64,000 bases of DNA from the NCBI RefSeq assembly GCF_030272615.1, contig NC_081410.1, positions 144,444,349-144,508,348 on the forward strand, given 5' to 3'. The translations under genes and the position numbers were made by a program. The notes beneath the pieces are model-generated. The model saw only the letters and a program-made list of their open reading frames with translations, searched no databases and had not been told where the DNA came from. This document shows, piece by piece, positions 23,209 through 34,042 of this stretch; position 1 is the stretch's first letter; each line of letters starts with the position of its first letter. The DNA comes from Cryptomeria japonica. Lineage: Eukaryota > Streptophyta > Pinopsida > Cupressales > Cupressaceae.

Positions 23209-25461
23209 ATGTGTGGGGGAAACAATTTTTCTAGAGAGTGTCCCAGGATGCAAGGACAGATTAGGGCCAATCAACCCCAACAAGGGCCCCAACAAAGGAT
23301 TCATGCAACAGTTAGGAACCGAAGAGGAAGATACCAGAATGTTCCCATGGAAACTACAGGTACACTATTTGAACAACCAATTTCAATTCTAATTGATGCT
23401 AGATCATCTGAATGTTTCATCTCACCTAAATTAGTAAGAAAACATGCATTAAAAGTTAATCAAATGGAGTCATCATGGATGGTTCAATATGGGGATAAGG
23501 CAACTAGGGAAGTAACTAAGTGTTTGCTGAGGGCAAGGGTACAATTTCCTGAGTTTGAAATAAGGGTAGATCTCTATGTGGCACCCCTAGGATTATATGA
23601 TGTAATTATTGGAATGAGTTGGTTAACAGACCATCAAGCTAATGTAGATTGCTATAACAAAGTTGTTGAATGTTTGGATGATGGGGGGAAAAAAGTCAAA
23701 ATCCAAGGAAAGTTTAAACCCATTAATCTAGAAACCATATCAACGATGCAATTAAAGAAGGAAAGAAGAAGAGGAGGCCAAATCTATATGGTTGAAATTG
23801 ATGAAGGAAAAGAGGAGAATACACCAACCTTTGAAAATACCCCTTTCTTAAAAAAATTCAAGGATGTTTTTCCAGAAGAATTACCCGGCTTACCCCCTAA
23901 AAGGAGGTTTGACTTTTCTATTGAAGTGCTACCAAGAGTTGAACCAGTATCAAGGGCACCTTATCGAATGAACACAACTGAATTACAAGAGCTCAAAATG
24001 CAATTAGAGGAACTCTTAGCTAAGGGATTAATAAGGCCAAGTGTATCACCATGGGGAGCACCAGTTTTGTCTGTTAAGAAGAAGGATGGAACCTCAAGGC
24101 TATGCATCGACTATAGGATGTTGAACAAGGTCACAATAAAGAATAGATATCCCTTACCTCGCATAGAGGATCTTTTTGACCAAATGAAAGGAGCAGCAAT
24201 TTTCTCAAAAATAGACCTCCGGTTAGGGTACCATCAACTCAGAATTAAGGAGGAAGAAATTCCGAAGACAACTTTTAGGACTAGATATGGGCATTATGAA
24301 TTCACAGTAGTTCCTTTTGGTGTAACCAACGCCCCAGCTGCATTTATGAACCTAATGAATAGTGTACTCCATGACTACTTAGATAAATTTGTTTTGGTAT
24401 TTCTGGATGACATATTGATTTACTCTAGGAATGAGGAGGAACATTTAGTGCACCTACAAATTGTTTTGCAAAGGTTGAGAGAACATAAGTTATATGGGAA
24501 ATTGTCAAAATGTGCCTTCTTCAAGGAAAAGATTCACTACCTTGGGCATATAATATCAAAGGAAGGAATAGCATTTGATCCAGATAAAATAAAGGCAATA
24601 GTAGAATGGCCAATCCCTAAAAATGTTTCAGAGGTAAGAAGCTTTATGGGGCTAGCAGGTTACTATAGGAGGTTTGTGGAAGGATTCTCTAAGATAGCAA
24701 ACCCTATCACCTCATTACAAAGGAAGGGTAAAAGGTTTGTGTGGACAGAAAAAAGTGATAAGGCATTCCAAATCTTGAAGGGAAAACTAACCTCGACACC
24801 CATTCTAAAGGTGCCAAATTTGAATGGACACTTCATAGTCGTAACTGATGCTTCTATTGAAGGGTTAGGAGGAGTACTTTTCCAAAATGAATGGGTAGTA
24901 GCTTACAAATCCAAAAAGCTAAAGACTCATGAAGTCAATTATGCACCCCATGACTTAGAGTTGGCAGCGATTGTGCATGCCCTACAAAAATGGAGACACT
25001 TCTTGCTAGGGAAGCCCTTTGAATTAAAGTCAGATAACCAAGGACTAAAGTACATATTTACCCAACCCCACTTAAATGCTAGACAAAGAAGGTGGTTAGA
25101 GTTTCTAAGTGAATATGATTTTGAAATTGAATATATTAAAGGGAAGGAAAATAGGGTGGCAGATGCCTTAAGTAGAAGGAGACACTTGATGACTATAGCA
25201 GCATTCAAAACTTCTTTCAAAAGGCAAGTAATGGATGAACAAGGACATGACCCATGGTATGAGCAAGTCAAATTGACTTTAGAATACGATCCAACCGATC
25301 CTAAGATTGAAGGGTATACATTAGACAAAGATGGGTTGCTCAGATACAACAATAGAATCTATATTCCTAATTCAGGGAACTTAAGGGAAGTAGTCTTGTC
25401 AGAGGCTCACAATGCCCCTTATTCAGGGCACCCGGGAGTTAACAAATTTATACAGATCTAA
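23209..25461 (+). pseudogene. Element D pol: nucleocapsid end, protease, reverse transcriptase, RNase H
   Basis: A 750-codon uninterrupted frame. It opens with a zinc knuckle, [10 protein letters not shown], in which the usual His is Asn. The protease block reads [12 protein letters not shown], so the DTG/DSG triad is lost. RT is complete: [53 protein letters not shown] and the catalytic FLDDILIYS. RNase H keeps [27 protein letters not shown] and [12 protein letters not shown]. It ends in the integrase zinc region ([17 protein letters not shown]) with a frameshift near 25450. The length of the open RT/RNase H frame suggests the copy decayed relatively slowly or recently. Confidence 0.92.
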
Positions 25462-26651
25462 AGAAGTTATACTTTTGGCAAGGGATGAAGAATGACATCA
25501 TCAAGTATGTGGCTAAATGTTTGGAGTGTCAAAGGGTAAAGGTAGAACATAGACATCCAGCTGGATTGTTACAGTTACATGATGTACCTCAACACAAGTG
25601 GCAAGTTATTAGCATGGATTTTGTGCAAGGGTTACCCATGTCACCTTCTAGGCATGATGCAATAATGGTGGTAGTTGACAAAATCACTAAGGTGGCACAC
25701 TTTATACCAGGGAATTTGACGGATGATGCACCTACCTTGGCTAGGCGCTTTGTTAAGGAAATATTTAGGCTGCATGGAATACCAGAGAAAATCATATCAG
25801 ATAGAGATGCTAGATTCACTTCAAGGTTTTGGACCACTCTCCAATCAGCTCTAGGAACTCAACTAAATTTTAGCACTGCATACCATCCTGAAACCGACGG
25901 TCAGATAGAGAGGACAAATCAGATTATGGAAGACCTACTTCACATGTATTGCATGGACCAACAGAGGAAATGGGAAGAGTACCTACCTCTGGTAGAGTTT
26001 GCTTACAATAATACAAATCAAACATCTTTGGGAATGGCACCTTTCGAAGCTTTATATGGTAGACCATGTCGAACACCTTTGAGTTGGGATAGTCTTGAAG
26101 ATACAGTGATTGTTGGACCAGATATGTTGAAAGAGATGGAGAGAAAAACTAAGGAAATTAGGCAAAGATTGAAGGAAGCCTCAGATAGGCAGGAAAGCTA
26201 TGCAGACAAAAATAGGACACCAAGGGAGTTTGAGGTGGGAGAGAAAGTCTTCCTAAGGGTTAGGCCACACAAGAGTTCCATAAGATTTGGGAAAAAGACT
26301 AAGCTTGCACCTCATTATGTTCGACCCTTTGAAATATTGGGAAGGATTAATCCAGTTGCATACCGGTTGGCCTTACCTCCCCAATTGAGCCGAATCCATG
26401 ATGTCTTCCATGTATCTTTTCTTAAGAAGTATGTACCTGATGAGAAACACACTTTGAATTGGGATGCCTTACAGGTCCAGGAAATGGGAGGAATACTGAT
26501 AGAGCCATTCAAAATCTTGGAGAGGCGCCAGTGCCAGTTGCGCAATAGAGAGGTTGATCAGTGCAAAGTACAATCGGACCAGTATGACAAAAAGAATGCC
26601 ACGTGGGAAGATACTAAGGAGATGCGGCAGTTGTTTCCTTTTTTTTTTTAA
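25462..26651 (+). pseudogene. Element D integrase with chromodomain-like C-terminus
   Basis: A 388-codon frame from 25485, shifted relative to RNase H. CxxC of the zinc region is AKCLECQRVK. The core carries D, D and E in SMDFVQGLP, ISDRDARFTSRFW and TDGQIERTNQIMED. The GPF-type module includes FEVGEKVFLRVRPHKSSIRF and YVRPFEILGRINPVAYRL. The tail, LIEPFKILERRQCQLRNREV followed by ...ATWEDTKEMRQLFPFFF, matches the chromodomain-type ending of Tekay/Del chromoviruses, thought to direct insertion to heterochromatin. An oligo-T run near 26638 encodes the last residues. Confidence 0.92.
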
Positions 26652-26710
26652 TCATGAACTATAGACTCTTTTGGATGCATTCAATAAGTGCATCGGGACG
26701 ATGCACAAAT

Positions 26711-26724
26711 TAAGGGGGGGAGGA
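26711..26724 (+). promoter_or_regulatory. Polypurine tract of element D
   Basis: TAAGGGGGGGAGGA directly before the TG of the 3' LTR, the plus-strand primer site of the element. Confidence 0.85.
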
Positions 26725-29700
26725 TGTCACAACCCTCCTTTATCACTTTTGGATTTAAAATACAAACTCTATTATATTTTTGGATAAGCTATTTAAATGA
26801 TTGAATGAATATTATAAAAGGATAAAATAATAAAACACACACACACACACATGGAAAATATACATTTTTCTTATTTATTTATTTAGTTTTCCACATCCAA
26901 TTATGGCACATGTTGTAAGAAGAATAAGAAGCTTTCAGAGGATTCTCCACCACCTTGCATGTAACTCCTCCCACTAAATCTAATCAATTTGCATGAAGTC
27001 CAAAATTGGGAAAGAATCTCCTTTTTAATTAAATTTTCTAGATAGTGGAATAGAGGGAATTTTCTTATAAAATTATATGCAAGTTTCAAAGAAGGGAGTT
27101 GATTTTGTTTTGAAGGAAATTTCCCAAGTTTTAGAAATAGATCTTTTCCTTGGTAGTCTCATCTTTCATTGTAGGAATTCTAAGTTGTTGTTGAAGAATT
27201 TCTCTCAAGTTGCAAGGAAGGATCAAAAGGATAACCAGTGGATTCAACATCAAGCTCGATAAACCAGGTTCTCTCCCTATTATTTCACATTCGCTTACGA
27301 GGAATTTGTATTATCAATAGTTATAGATCTTCCTTCATATAGAGAAATTATTTTATTTGTTTTTAAATCTTTTGTTTGGGGATAAATAATAATGATGATG
27401 CTTTCCTATAAGTGCATGTAAAAGATAGTTATTTATTTATTTTAATTCCCTCAAGAAAATATGCCCAAGATCTTACTTTTTGTTTTGTTTTCCTTTTTCC
27501 AAAGATTTTAGCAAAAAGAAAATCATATTCTTTTATTTGTTTAAAATCTCTCTCTTTCTGAGATTAAAATTCTTCCTGTATGATTTGAATCTTTATTTTC
27601 TTCCCTTTAATCCATCTCTCTAGTTTTTCAAATGGAATTTTGAATCTCATTCTTAAATCTCTCTGTGATTATTTTAAATCTCTGTGATTATTTCCTCTGT
27701 GGTTATTTTAAATCTCTCTTTGTGATTATTTTGAATCGCTCTATGGTTATTTTAAATCTTTCTATGATTATTAATTAGATAAATCTCCCAGTGAGTTGAA
27801 CAAAGACCTCTTTGTGAATATTAGTTGAATAAAATCCTCCTGTGAATACTGGAAACGAATCCTGGAAATAAACAATTTCCTTGTGAAGTTTGGAAATAAA
27901 CTCCCTCCCTATGAATGTTGGATAAAGCTCTCTCCCTCCCTCTCTCTCTGTAAATGTTAAACTCCTGTTTACTGTGAAAATCAATCTAAAAACAATTATT
28001 TGATCATCTATTTTATCCATGTTCTTACTTTCATAAATAAATTCTCTTTTGTTTTTTTAAGTAAGGGAATATGAAACCATATATATATATATATGTCAAA
28101 ATATATTAGTGATTACGGCACGGTCTTCGAAAAATATTCGAAGGCATGATGGCAACGTGCAGGGGCGGCGGGTATTGTAACCGTCGGGGGTAGCGGTACC
28201 CCCGACTACCCTACGGTCACTGTTAGTGGCCGTAGGGGAGTGGAGGGGACCACGAGGCCCCCTCAACCCCGAGGGCTTGCACATGTAGGACCGCAGGGGG
28301 GTGATGGGACCCGTGGTCCCCACTCCCCCATTTGCTAATAAAACAATAAAAAGAAAAAGGGAATTCGCTTTTTTTTCATTTTTGTAAATATTTTTTTTAT
28401 ATAATCTTTTTAATTTGCAAATTAGAATTTTTAGTAATTACTTTGGGATTAAAGTTAATTGCTTAAATTTTAATTTTAATTGTTAATAATTGCAATTTAG
28501 GAAATATTAAATTCTTTCCTTAGTATAAATTTTAAGTTGTTGAATTTAACTTAGAAAAGTTTATAAATATTGGGGATTATTGTGTAGTGAATTCATGATT
28601 AAAGTATCCTTGGTAAATTTTATATTCGTAAATTATATTGGATCAATTCTTTTAATTAGAGTCATTCATTCCATGTAAGATCCATTCGGCACTTAGTTGG
28701 CCTTTAGTAATTAATTCACATTAATATGATTTGAATCAAATGCCTAAATTAATCACTATTTTTGGATTGCTTAATTATGCACGCAAGTTACACTATTCTT
28801 ATATCATGCAAATTACTTATAGATTAACTAAATTTATTTGACGTTATCATCTCCATGCAAGTACACATGTAATTATTAATATGCAAGTTTTTCGTATCCA
28901 AGTTATATTTGAAGTTATGGTTTTTATTCTACATAATTCATCAAGTAGTTAAATCAATCAATTAAAATTATGCACGTTCAATTAGTAATTGTTTTCAAGC
29001 ATGATGTTTTCATAGCTTCTTAGTTAGAAAACTAAATAAAGGAAGATGGAAACCTAAACCTAGTAGCATTCAGTATATACGGTGCCTCTGGGTCACGCTT
29101 ACGAGTAATGTCATCGTGTTGAACTATTGTACTTAATGCCTAATAAAGCTAAATCAACAACGTCTATGTCATCATCCCTATAAATCATCGGGGAGTAATA
29201 AGGGACACTTGGAAGTTAAAATCCAAGGGGCTGGTAATCCCTCTTGGATCGATAATCTAATAAGATAATTTTTAAATGATTTTTCATCCATTGAGAGAAA
29301 CTATAGTAAACCCCCTTTAGGGTTGGTTAAGTAAAACACTTTTATGAAATTGTTTTTTATCTTGAAGAGATATTGGTGATTGACAATTTGGCCAAGGGTG
29401 ACGCTCATGATAGGTGTTAGGATGTAGTTGTTAGGCCACAAACAATAGGCCATCTTGAGCGTTTGTTTAAGTGCTACCATCGTGGGTAGCAACCGCAGAG
29501 AAACTGTTTGGGACATTGACCCTAGAAAGGGTTGCGTACCCACTAATCAGTTTACATCAAACCATAGAATAGAAAATAGAACTACATACTTTATGCCTTG
29601 ATCTCGTGCCGAAGTGGGTATGTAGGCAGTCTTGGGACGGAGTTGTCCCTCGTACTCAGGCGTTCGTGGGTGGGGTCTAGGCTTGGTAAAAGAAAGATTG

Positions 29701-30246
29701 AGTAAGAATCCTATTTAGAAAGATAAGATAATTAAAATTGGAAAAAGGTAATTCAACGCATACTCGGAAGGAATCCCGTATGGATTCGCTTGTCTTCCCA
29801 AGGATTTAAGCCAAATTTTGAGGTGAAATTCAAGCTTGTATTATGTTATTCAATTACTCCTAAGGACAATGACCTTAGTGCACTTCTGTTAGAAGAGTGT
29901 AGTACTTAGCGAGTGGCTCAAGACCCGAATGGTCCCGATGAGTCTAAGTCTCTAGCTAGAGCACCCCCTATCCCGATTGGATAGATGTCTACCCCGCATG
30001 GGTAGATGCCTATCTCGATTTGGATAGATGCCTACCCCGTATGGGTAGATGCCTATCCCATATTAGATAGATGAAATCTTATGCCCCGTATGGACAAGTG
30101 CCTAACCCATATGGTTAGATGCTCATCCCGGATGGATGAATGCCTAATCCAAATGGATGGATGCCCAGATCAAACACAAATGATTAAATTTAACAAAAAA
30201 AAGAATGGTCAAATTTTTGTTGGGTTAAATATGGTGGGTTATTACA
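26725..30246 (+). repeat. 3' LTR of element D (3522 bp)
   Basis: Same ends as the 5' LTR (TGTCACAACCC ... GGGTTATTACA). Relative to it, the (CT)n tract is short, a block of about 65 bp after the (AT)n tract is absent near 28094, and substitutions are scattered, many of transition type. The GC-rich hairpin block (28158-28327) and the short tandem units (29970-30168) are retained. Confidence 0.93.
28158..28327 (+). repeat. GC-rich inverted-repeat block in the 3' LTR of element D
   Basis: Counterpart of 19826-20002. The first hairpin, arms 28209-28221 and 28225-28237, differs from the 5' LTR copy at one position in each arm (G to A and C to T), keeping the pair. The second hairpin, 28245-28256 with 28310-28321, has one A-C mismatch. 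A seven-bp pair GGGGGTA / TACCCCC appears just upstream. Confidence 0.7.
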
Positions 30247-30251
30247 ATACT
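30247..30251. repeat. Target-site duplication of element D, right copy
   Basis: ATACT, identical to 18280-18284. Sequence on either side belongs to element C. Confidence 0.92.
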
Positions 30252-30704
30252 GGGTGCCTGGGGTGGTCCTTGACCTCTACTATAACCGGGTTTACAAATA
30301 AATACATGAATAGATGATGATCCCGCTTCCATGTTTAAAGATAAATACCTTTTCATCGCTTTGGTGAAAACCTCCAACAAATTCTTCTAGATGTTGGTGA
30401 GATTGCTCAAGAAGAAATCTGATTGTTCTGAATTGCCTTGATCACACTTAGTCACTCTTAATCACTCTGAAACCGCTTTGAATTCAAGGTGATTAATAAT
30501 GAAGTGTATTTGACCTTTTAAACTTTGAGAAAAACCCTAGTCATCCATTGACATAAATGACTTCCGGTGAAAGATACCAGATCTTGCTCAGAACATATCC
30601 ATGTCAGATAATCATCTCCAATATCTGGAACATCTTCCAGAACTTCTACCCGAGGCATATGCAACATCTTTATGAGTTTTGCCTACCGCTAAGGCATTCA
30701 CCTC
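30252..30704 (-). pseudogene. Start of the second ORF of element C and its leader
   Basis: On the - strand an ATG near 30335 opens MEAGSSSIHVFICKPGYSRG up to the insertion point of element D; the rest of the protein resumes at 18284. Upstream, 30340-30704 has no long frame and looks like a leader ('agggtttttctcaaagttt' and AT-rich text), so the second ORF may have its own transcript. The exact frame across the insertion is uncertain. Function unknown. Confidence 0.4.
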
Positions 30705-31845
30705 AGTTACTAGATGAGCTACCTGTTAGTGCAGGAGTAGTCTCTTCTATCAGATAAGTAACTAGGACATTCCCATCTGATGATTTTACTCCAGTCTTTC
30801 TAACCCATCTCTGAGTATGATCTTGTCGGATTTCACTAACCTTTTCTTTTCCTTTCTCATTTGATCCTCCATTACTAATCGGTGAATTTCTGCTTCTATA
30901 GAACTTATCAATATGTCCAACCTTATTACATGCATAACATGTAATATTGTTGTTTTGAATTGCTTTGCTAAAACCAGTGAATTTGATTGACCTGCACTGA
31001 TTAGCCATATGTCCAAATTTTCCACAAGCATAGTATTTAACATTCATTCTGCAAGCTTCTATTTTATGACCAAATTTATTACATTTAGAACATTTACTGG
31101 GAGCAGAATCAAGGTTCTAATTTGCTCCATTTCTACACTACCTAGCCATGTGACCAAATCTATTGCAAAGAAAACATCTACCTTTGAATTTATAAGCATT
31201 AAATTGCCTTACCGGTGCCTTACAGTTTTGATTTTCATTACTAGTATTGGAACTCTGTCCTTGCCCAAGTCCACTAGAATCTCCAATCTGCCTTTGTCTC
31301 TTCAATAAATCATCTAGCTGTATTGAGCTAATTTTGAATTTTTTCTTATACTCACTTGCAGTAGTTAGATATTCTCTCACAATTATCATTTGTCTTTCAA
31401 GCTCTTGATCATTATTCTGGGATTGTATCAAATCAGTTCTTAACAGATCATTCTCTTGAACCAACCTACCACATTCTTTAAATTTGTTCTTCAGGGATAC
31501 AACAAGATTTTCTTCCTTCTTCTTCCTTTCCTCAATCTCCTTATACATTCTCATAGTTATAACTTGGATTTCATTTTTCATAACAATGTTCTCATGACTC
31601 AATTTCTGACATTGTTCCTAAAGTGCATCTTTCTCTTCATCATCCTGACTTTGCAAAAGTTCCTTCCTCCTAGCTTGAACTGATGATAGCCTCTCTTGTA
31701 GGAAAAGAATTAATTCCTTAGCAGAATTCAATTCATCTTGTAGTTTTAAGTTCTTCAACCTTTCAGTATCGTAATCTTCAAGTGCCATCTCAAGTTGTTT
31801 CTCCAAGGCCATATCTATGGATTCCAGTTTCAGGATCTTCCTCAA
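30705..31845 (-). pseudogene. Element C gag-like protein with coiled coil and several CCHC knuckles
   Basis: A single frame with three or so in-frame stops (31618-31620, about 31136 and 31117). It begins almost at the primer site with a long charged coiled coil (LEKQLEMALEDYDTERLKNL, EIEERKKKEENLVVSLKNK), then zinc knuckles: CFLCNRFGHMAR, CSKCNKFGHKIEAC, ACGKFGHMANQC and CYACNKVGHIDKF. The last lacks its final Cys. Multiple knuckles after a coiled coil are seen in some plant copia gags. The usual N-terminal gag domain is missing, so the gene may be 5' truncated. No protease or RT follows. Confidence 0.68.
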
Positions 31846-31869
31846 GCTATTAAACTTCCTTTGAGGTAC

Positions 31870-31886
31870 AAGGATCTAATACCAAT
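31870..31886 (-). promoter_or_regulatory. Primer-binding site of element C
   Basis: On the - strand ATTGGTATTAGATCC follows the LTR end CCAACA. It matches the tRNA-Met-complementary TTGGTATCAGAGC with two or three transitions. Confidence 0.65.
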
Positions 31887-32843
31887 TGTTGGAAACCAAT
31901 AGCACTAAGAGGAGGGGGGGGGTGAATCAACGTTATACTAGAATGATAATTTTTAGCCTTATTAAAGCATGCATACACCAATCGATATATCGGTACATAT
32001 AGAACTGAAAGAAGTAAAGCAATAAATATGACAATCACATAAATGAGAATCATAACACACAAATTTATACGTGGAAAACCTCAAAGAGGAAAAATCACGG
32101 TGGGATTTATGACCCACAATATCAATCCACTAGCCATATGAAGACATATTACAAAATATGAGGGGCCTGCACTTGCAGGAAGGCTTATAGCCTAGAGCAC
32201 ACTGCTCAATCACAAAAGGAGTCTCACTAACTACATAATTTTCCAAACTACAATCCAGATAAGTGTGAATTGCTCAGATAGCATCTTCTATGTCAGTATA
32301 CAGTTCCGGTTTAAGCTTGTTTGTTCCGGTCTAAATCCCTAAACCCTTTGCCAGAATAACCCTTACATAAAAATCCTCACATACATGATCTCTCTGATGT
32401 ATTTCGCGTCTCCTATATTCTCTCCTTCCAATTATATATTCGCATGATTATTCTTCTTCTTCTTATTGTATCAAAATGATCTATCAAACTGTTCTATATA
32501 CCCTATACAAATTTACATGTCTTATGTTGGGTTACAAAGATATTTACAATATCAAATTACATGTCAGCCAGATAACATAAATGCATAAACATTAAAATCA
32601 ATTGTTGATGTCATATCCAAGATATGTCGGCCTTCAATACCAATACCCTTTATTAAATCATGTCGGCCTGCATTGCCAATGACCAAAGAAATTCCTCTGT
32701 CTTGCCAGTGCCAGTGCCGATGAAGTATCTGTGAAGTGCTTGCCGGTACACCATAGAACCAAAACATGAAGTTATAACACAATACCATGTTGCCATCAAT
32801 GACAACATAGTGAAACCAACCAATAGAGTGCCAATTGCCAACA
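31887..32843 (-). repeat. 5' LTR of element C (957 bp)
   Basis: On the - strand it starts TGTTGGCAATTGG and ends GGTTTCCAACA, with TG...CA ends. The partner is 13713-14993. The G-rich run at 31911-31921 lies 20-30 bp inside the terminus on the + strand. Confidence 0.78.
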
Positions 32844-33357
32844 CTTTAGTCCAATGCCATGGTGACCGCCAATTCTATTAGGTTAATAGTTGAGCATCCT
32901 TTTGATCATGATTAAAAGATCTTCTTCCATTCAAGCACGTGCGGATAACATAAAATTTAAGAAGCTCAATAGTTATCATAAAGTCTCCGACAATAATAAT
33001 AAGGCTTAGGAAAATTAACAAGGCATTGGTAACAGTAATAGAGGGGGGTGCGGCCATGGGGCCAATAAAACATTAGTGCACAAGACTTAGGATAATATTT
33101 AAAAGGCCGACTGAAACAACTTAATTCCTAGGGTAGAATGTGGCCACGCCAACGGTAAGTAGACCCTTGGCCCTAAGTGGAGAAAAAGGTAACACCAAAT
33201 TATAACAGGCTTATGGTTTTTATAAAAGACTTAATCAAAATTACATAAACCCTTAACCCTAAACCCTGAGGGCAGGAACAAAGAGCATCATTAATTCAAA
33301 ATGACCAAAATTTTGATAGGGACATCAAATTTTTTGCATATTCAATTTCAGGATTAT
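32844..33357 (-). repeat. 3' LTR of element B, proximal part
   Basis: Aligns with 39503-40018, starting 'ctttagtccaatg' and ending at 'caggattatca', so on the - strand the LTR begins TGATAATCC. Includes a TTTTATAAAA box near 33215-33225 conserved in the other LTR. It is separated from the rest of the LTR by 19 kb of nested elements. Confidence 0.75.
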
Positions 33358-33541
33358 CAGTGGCTCTGGTTGGAGACGATCATTACTTAGGGATAATATG
33401 AGGATCTAGGATCTTAGGTGGAACAAACTAGTTATAGAGCAAACCAAAGGAAAGTTACCTGGATAGGGAAACTCAATCACAAAAGGAAACCTATTCTAAT
33501 ATGCACAAGGCCTAATCTACCGCTCAAGGAAAATAAATACT

Positions 33542-33905
33542 TCAAGAGAAGTAAAATTCCAAGAACTGTCCATGAACAGGCAGTTCAAGGATTTCATCTG
33601 TCATTTCTTGGAGAAAATAAAGATCTTCTCCCCACTTGCTTTGAATCAGATATGGGTTTGACCAAATGACATCAAACTTACCAGGCTTTTCTTTGTCTTC
33701 CAATCTGGCATTCCTCAACAAGACCAAAACCTTTACTTGAAAACCCCTTACAGCTACTCCTTATACATGTTCGTGACTTGCATTTGTAATTTAGTATTTT
33801 GGTATTAGCTTCTCTTCTAGTTCCATTCCATTTAATCAAAGCTTCAACCCTCAACTGTATCTCAGTTTCCATATCATCAACACAAGTGTGAACAAACTTG
33901 TACAT
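33542..33905 (-). pseudogene. Element B integrase C-terminus
   Basis: Two overlapping - strand frames read as the end of a gypsy integrase: METEIQLRVEALIKWNGTRR, then VLLRNARLEDKEKPGKFDVI and a GPY-like SNPYLIQSKWGEDLYFLQEM, ending with ELPVHGQFLEFYFS. It lies about 190 bp before the 3' LTR, the expected place. The rest of integrase, RT and RNase H are absent. Confidence 0.72.
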
Positions 33906-34042
33906 CTCTATTGGGTGGTAGAGTCAACCTCCTTTTCTCTACACCCTATATTGTATTTTGAAAATTCAAACCATGACTGATGGCCCAAGGCCATAAAAAA
34001 TGAAATACCAGTATTTACCTTTATCAAAAGCCTGATTCTCAT

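Larger units (their letters stand above)
18285..30246 (+). mobile_element. Element D: full-length Tekay/Del-type chromovirus (11,962 bp)
   Basis: Two LTRs (3656 and 3522 bp) flank a tRNA-Met primer site, gag, a long PR-RT-RNase H reading frame, integrase with a chromodomain-like tail, and a G-rich polypurine tract. Identical ATACT duplications bound it. The LTRs differ by scattered substitutions and by indels, including a (CT)n expansion and a roughly 65-bp block. The insertion is therefore not recent, but it is younger than element C, which it splits. In-frame stops in gag, a frameshift before integrase and loss of the protease motif make it non-functional. Confidence 0.93.
13680..32843 (-). 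mobile_element. Element C: LTR element with gag and an unknown ORF but no visible pol, itself split by element D
   Basis: Read on the - strand: LTR (32843-31887), tRNA-Met-like primer site, gag-like coiled coil with zinc knuckles, an unrecognised ORF, PPT, LTR (14993-13713). No RT, RNase H or integrase motif is found in the 4-5 kb of its own interior. It sits in the LTR of element B, whose intact copy is uninterrupted at this point. Its far end (13680-13712) does not match the LTR terminus and may be filler or an eroded end, so no target duplication is seen. The PPT style and PBS resemble Ty1/copia elements. Confidence 0.65.

Noticed and set aside
33245-33265. Telomere-like CCCTAAACCCTRA words, also at about 39906-39930
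   Set aside because: Only two or three units, inside the LTR of element B at both places; part of the LTR, not interstitial telomere DNA.
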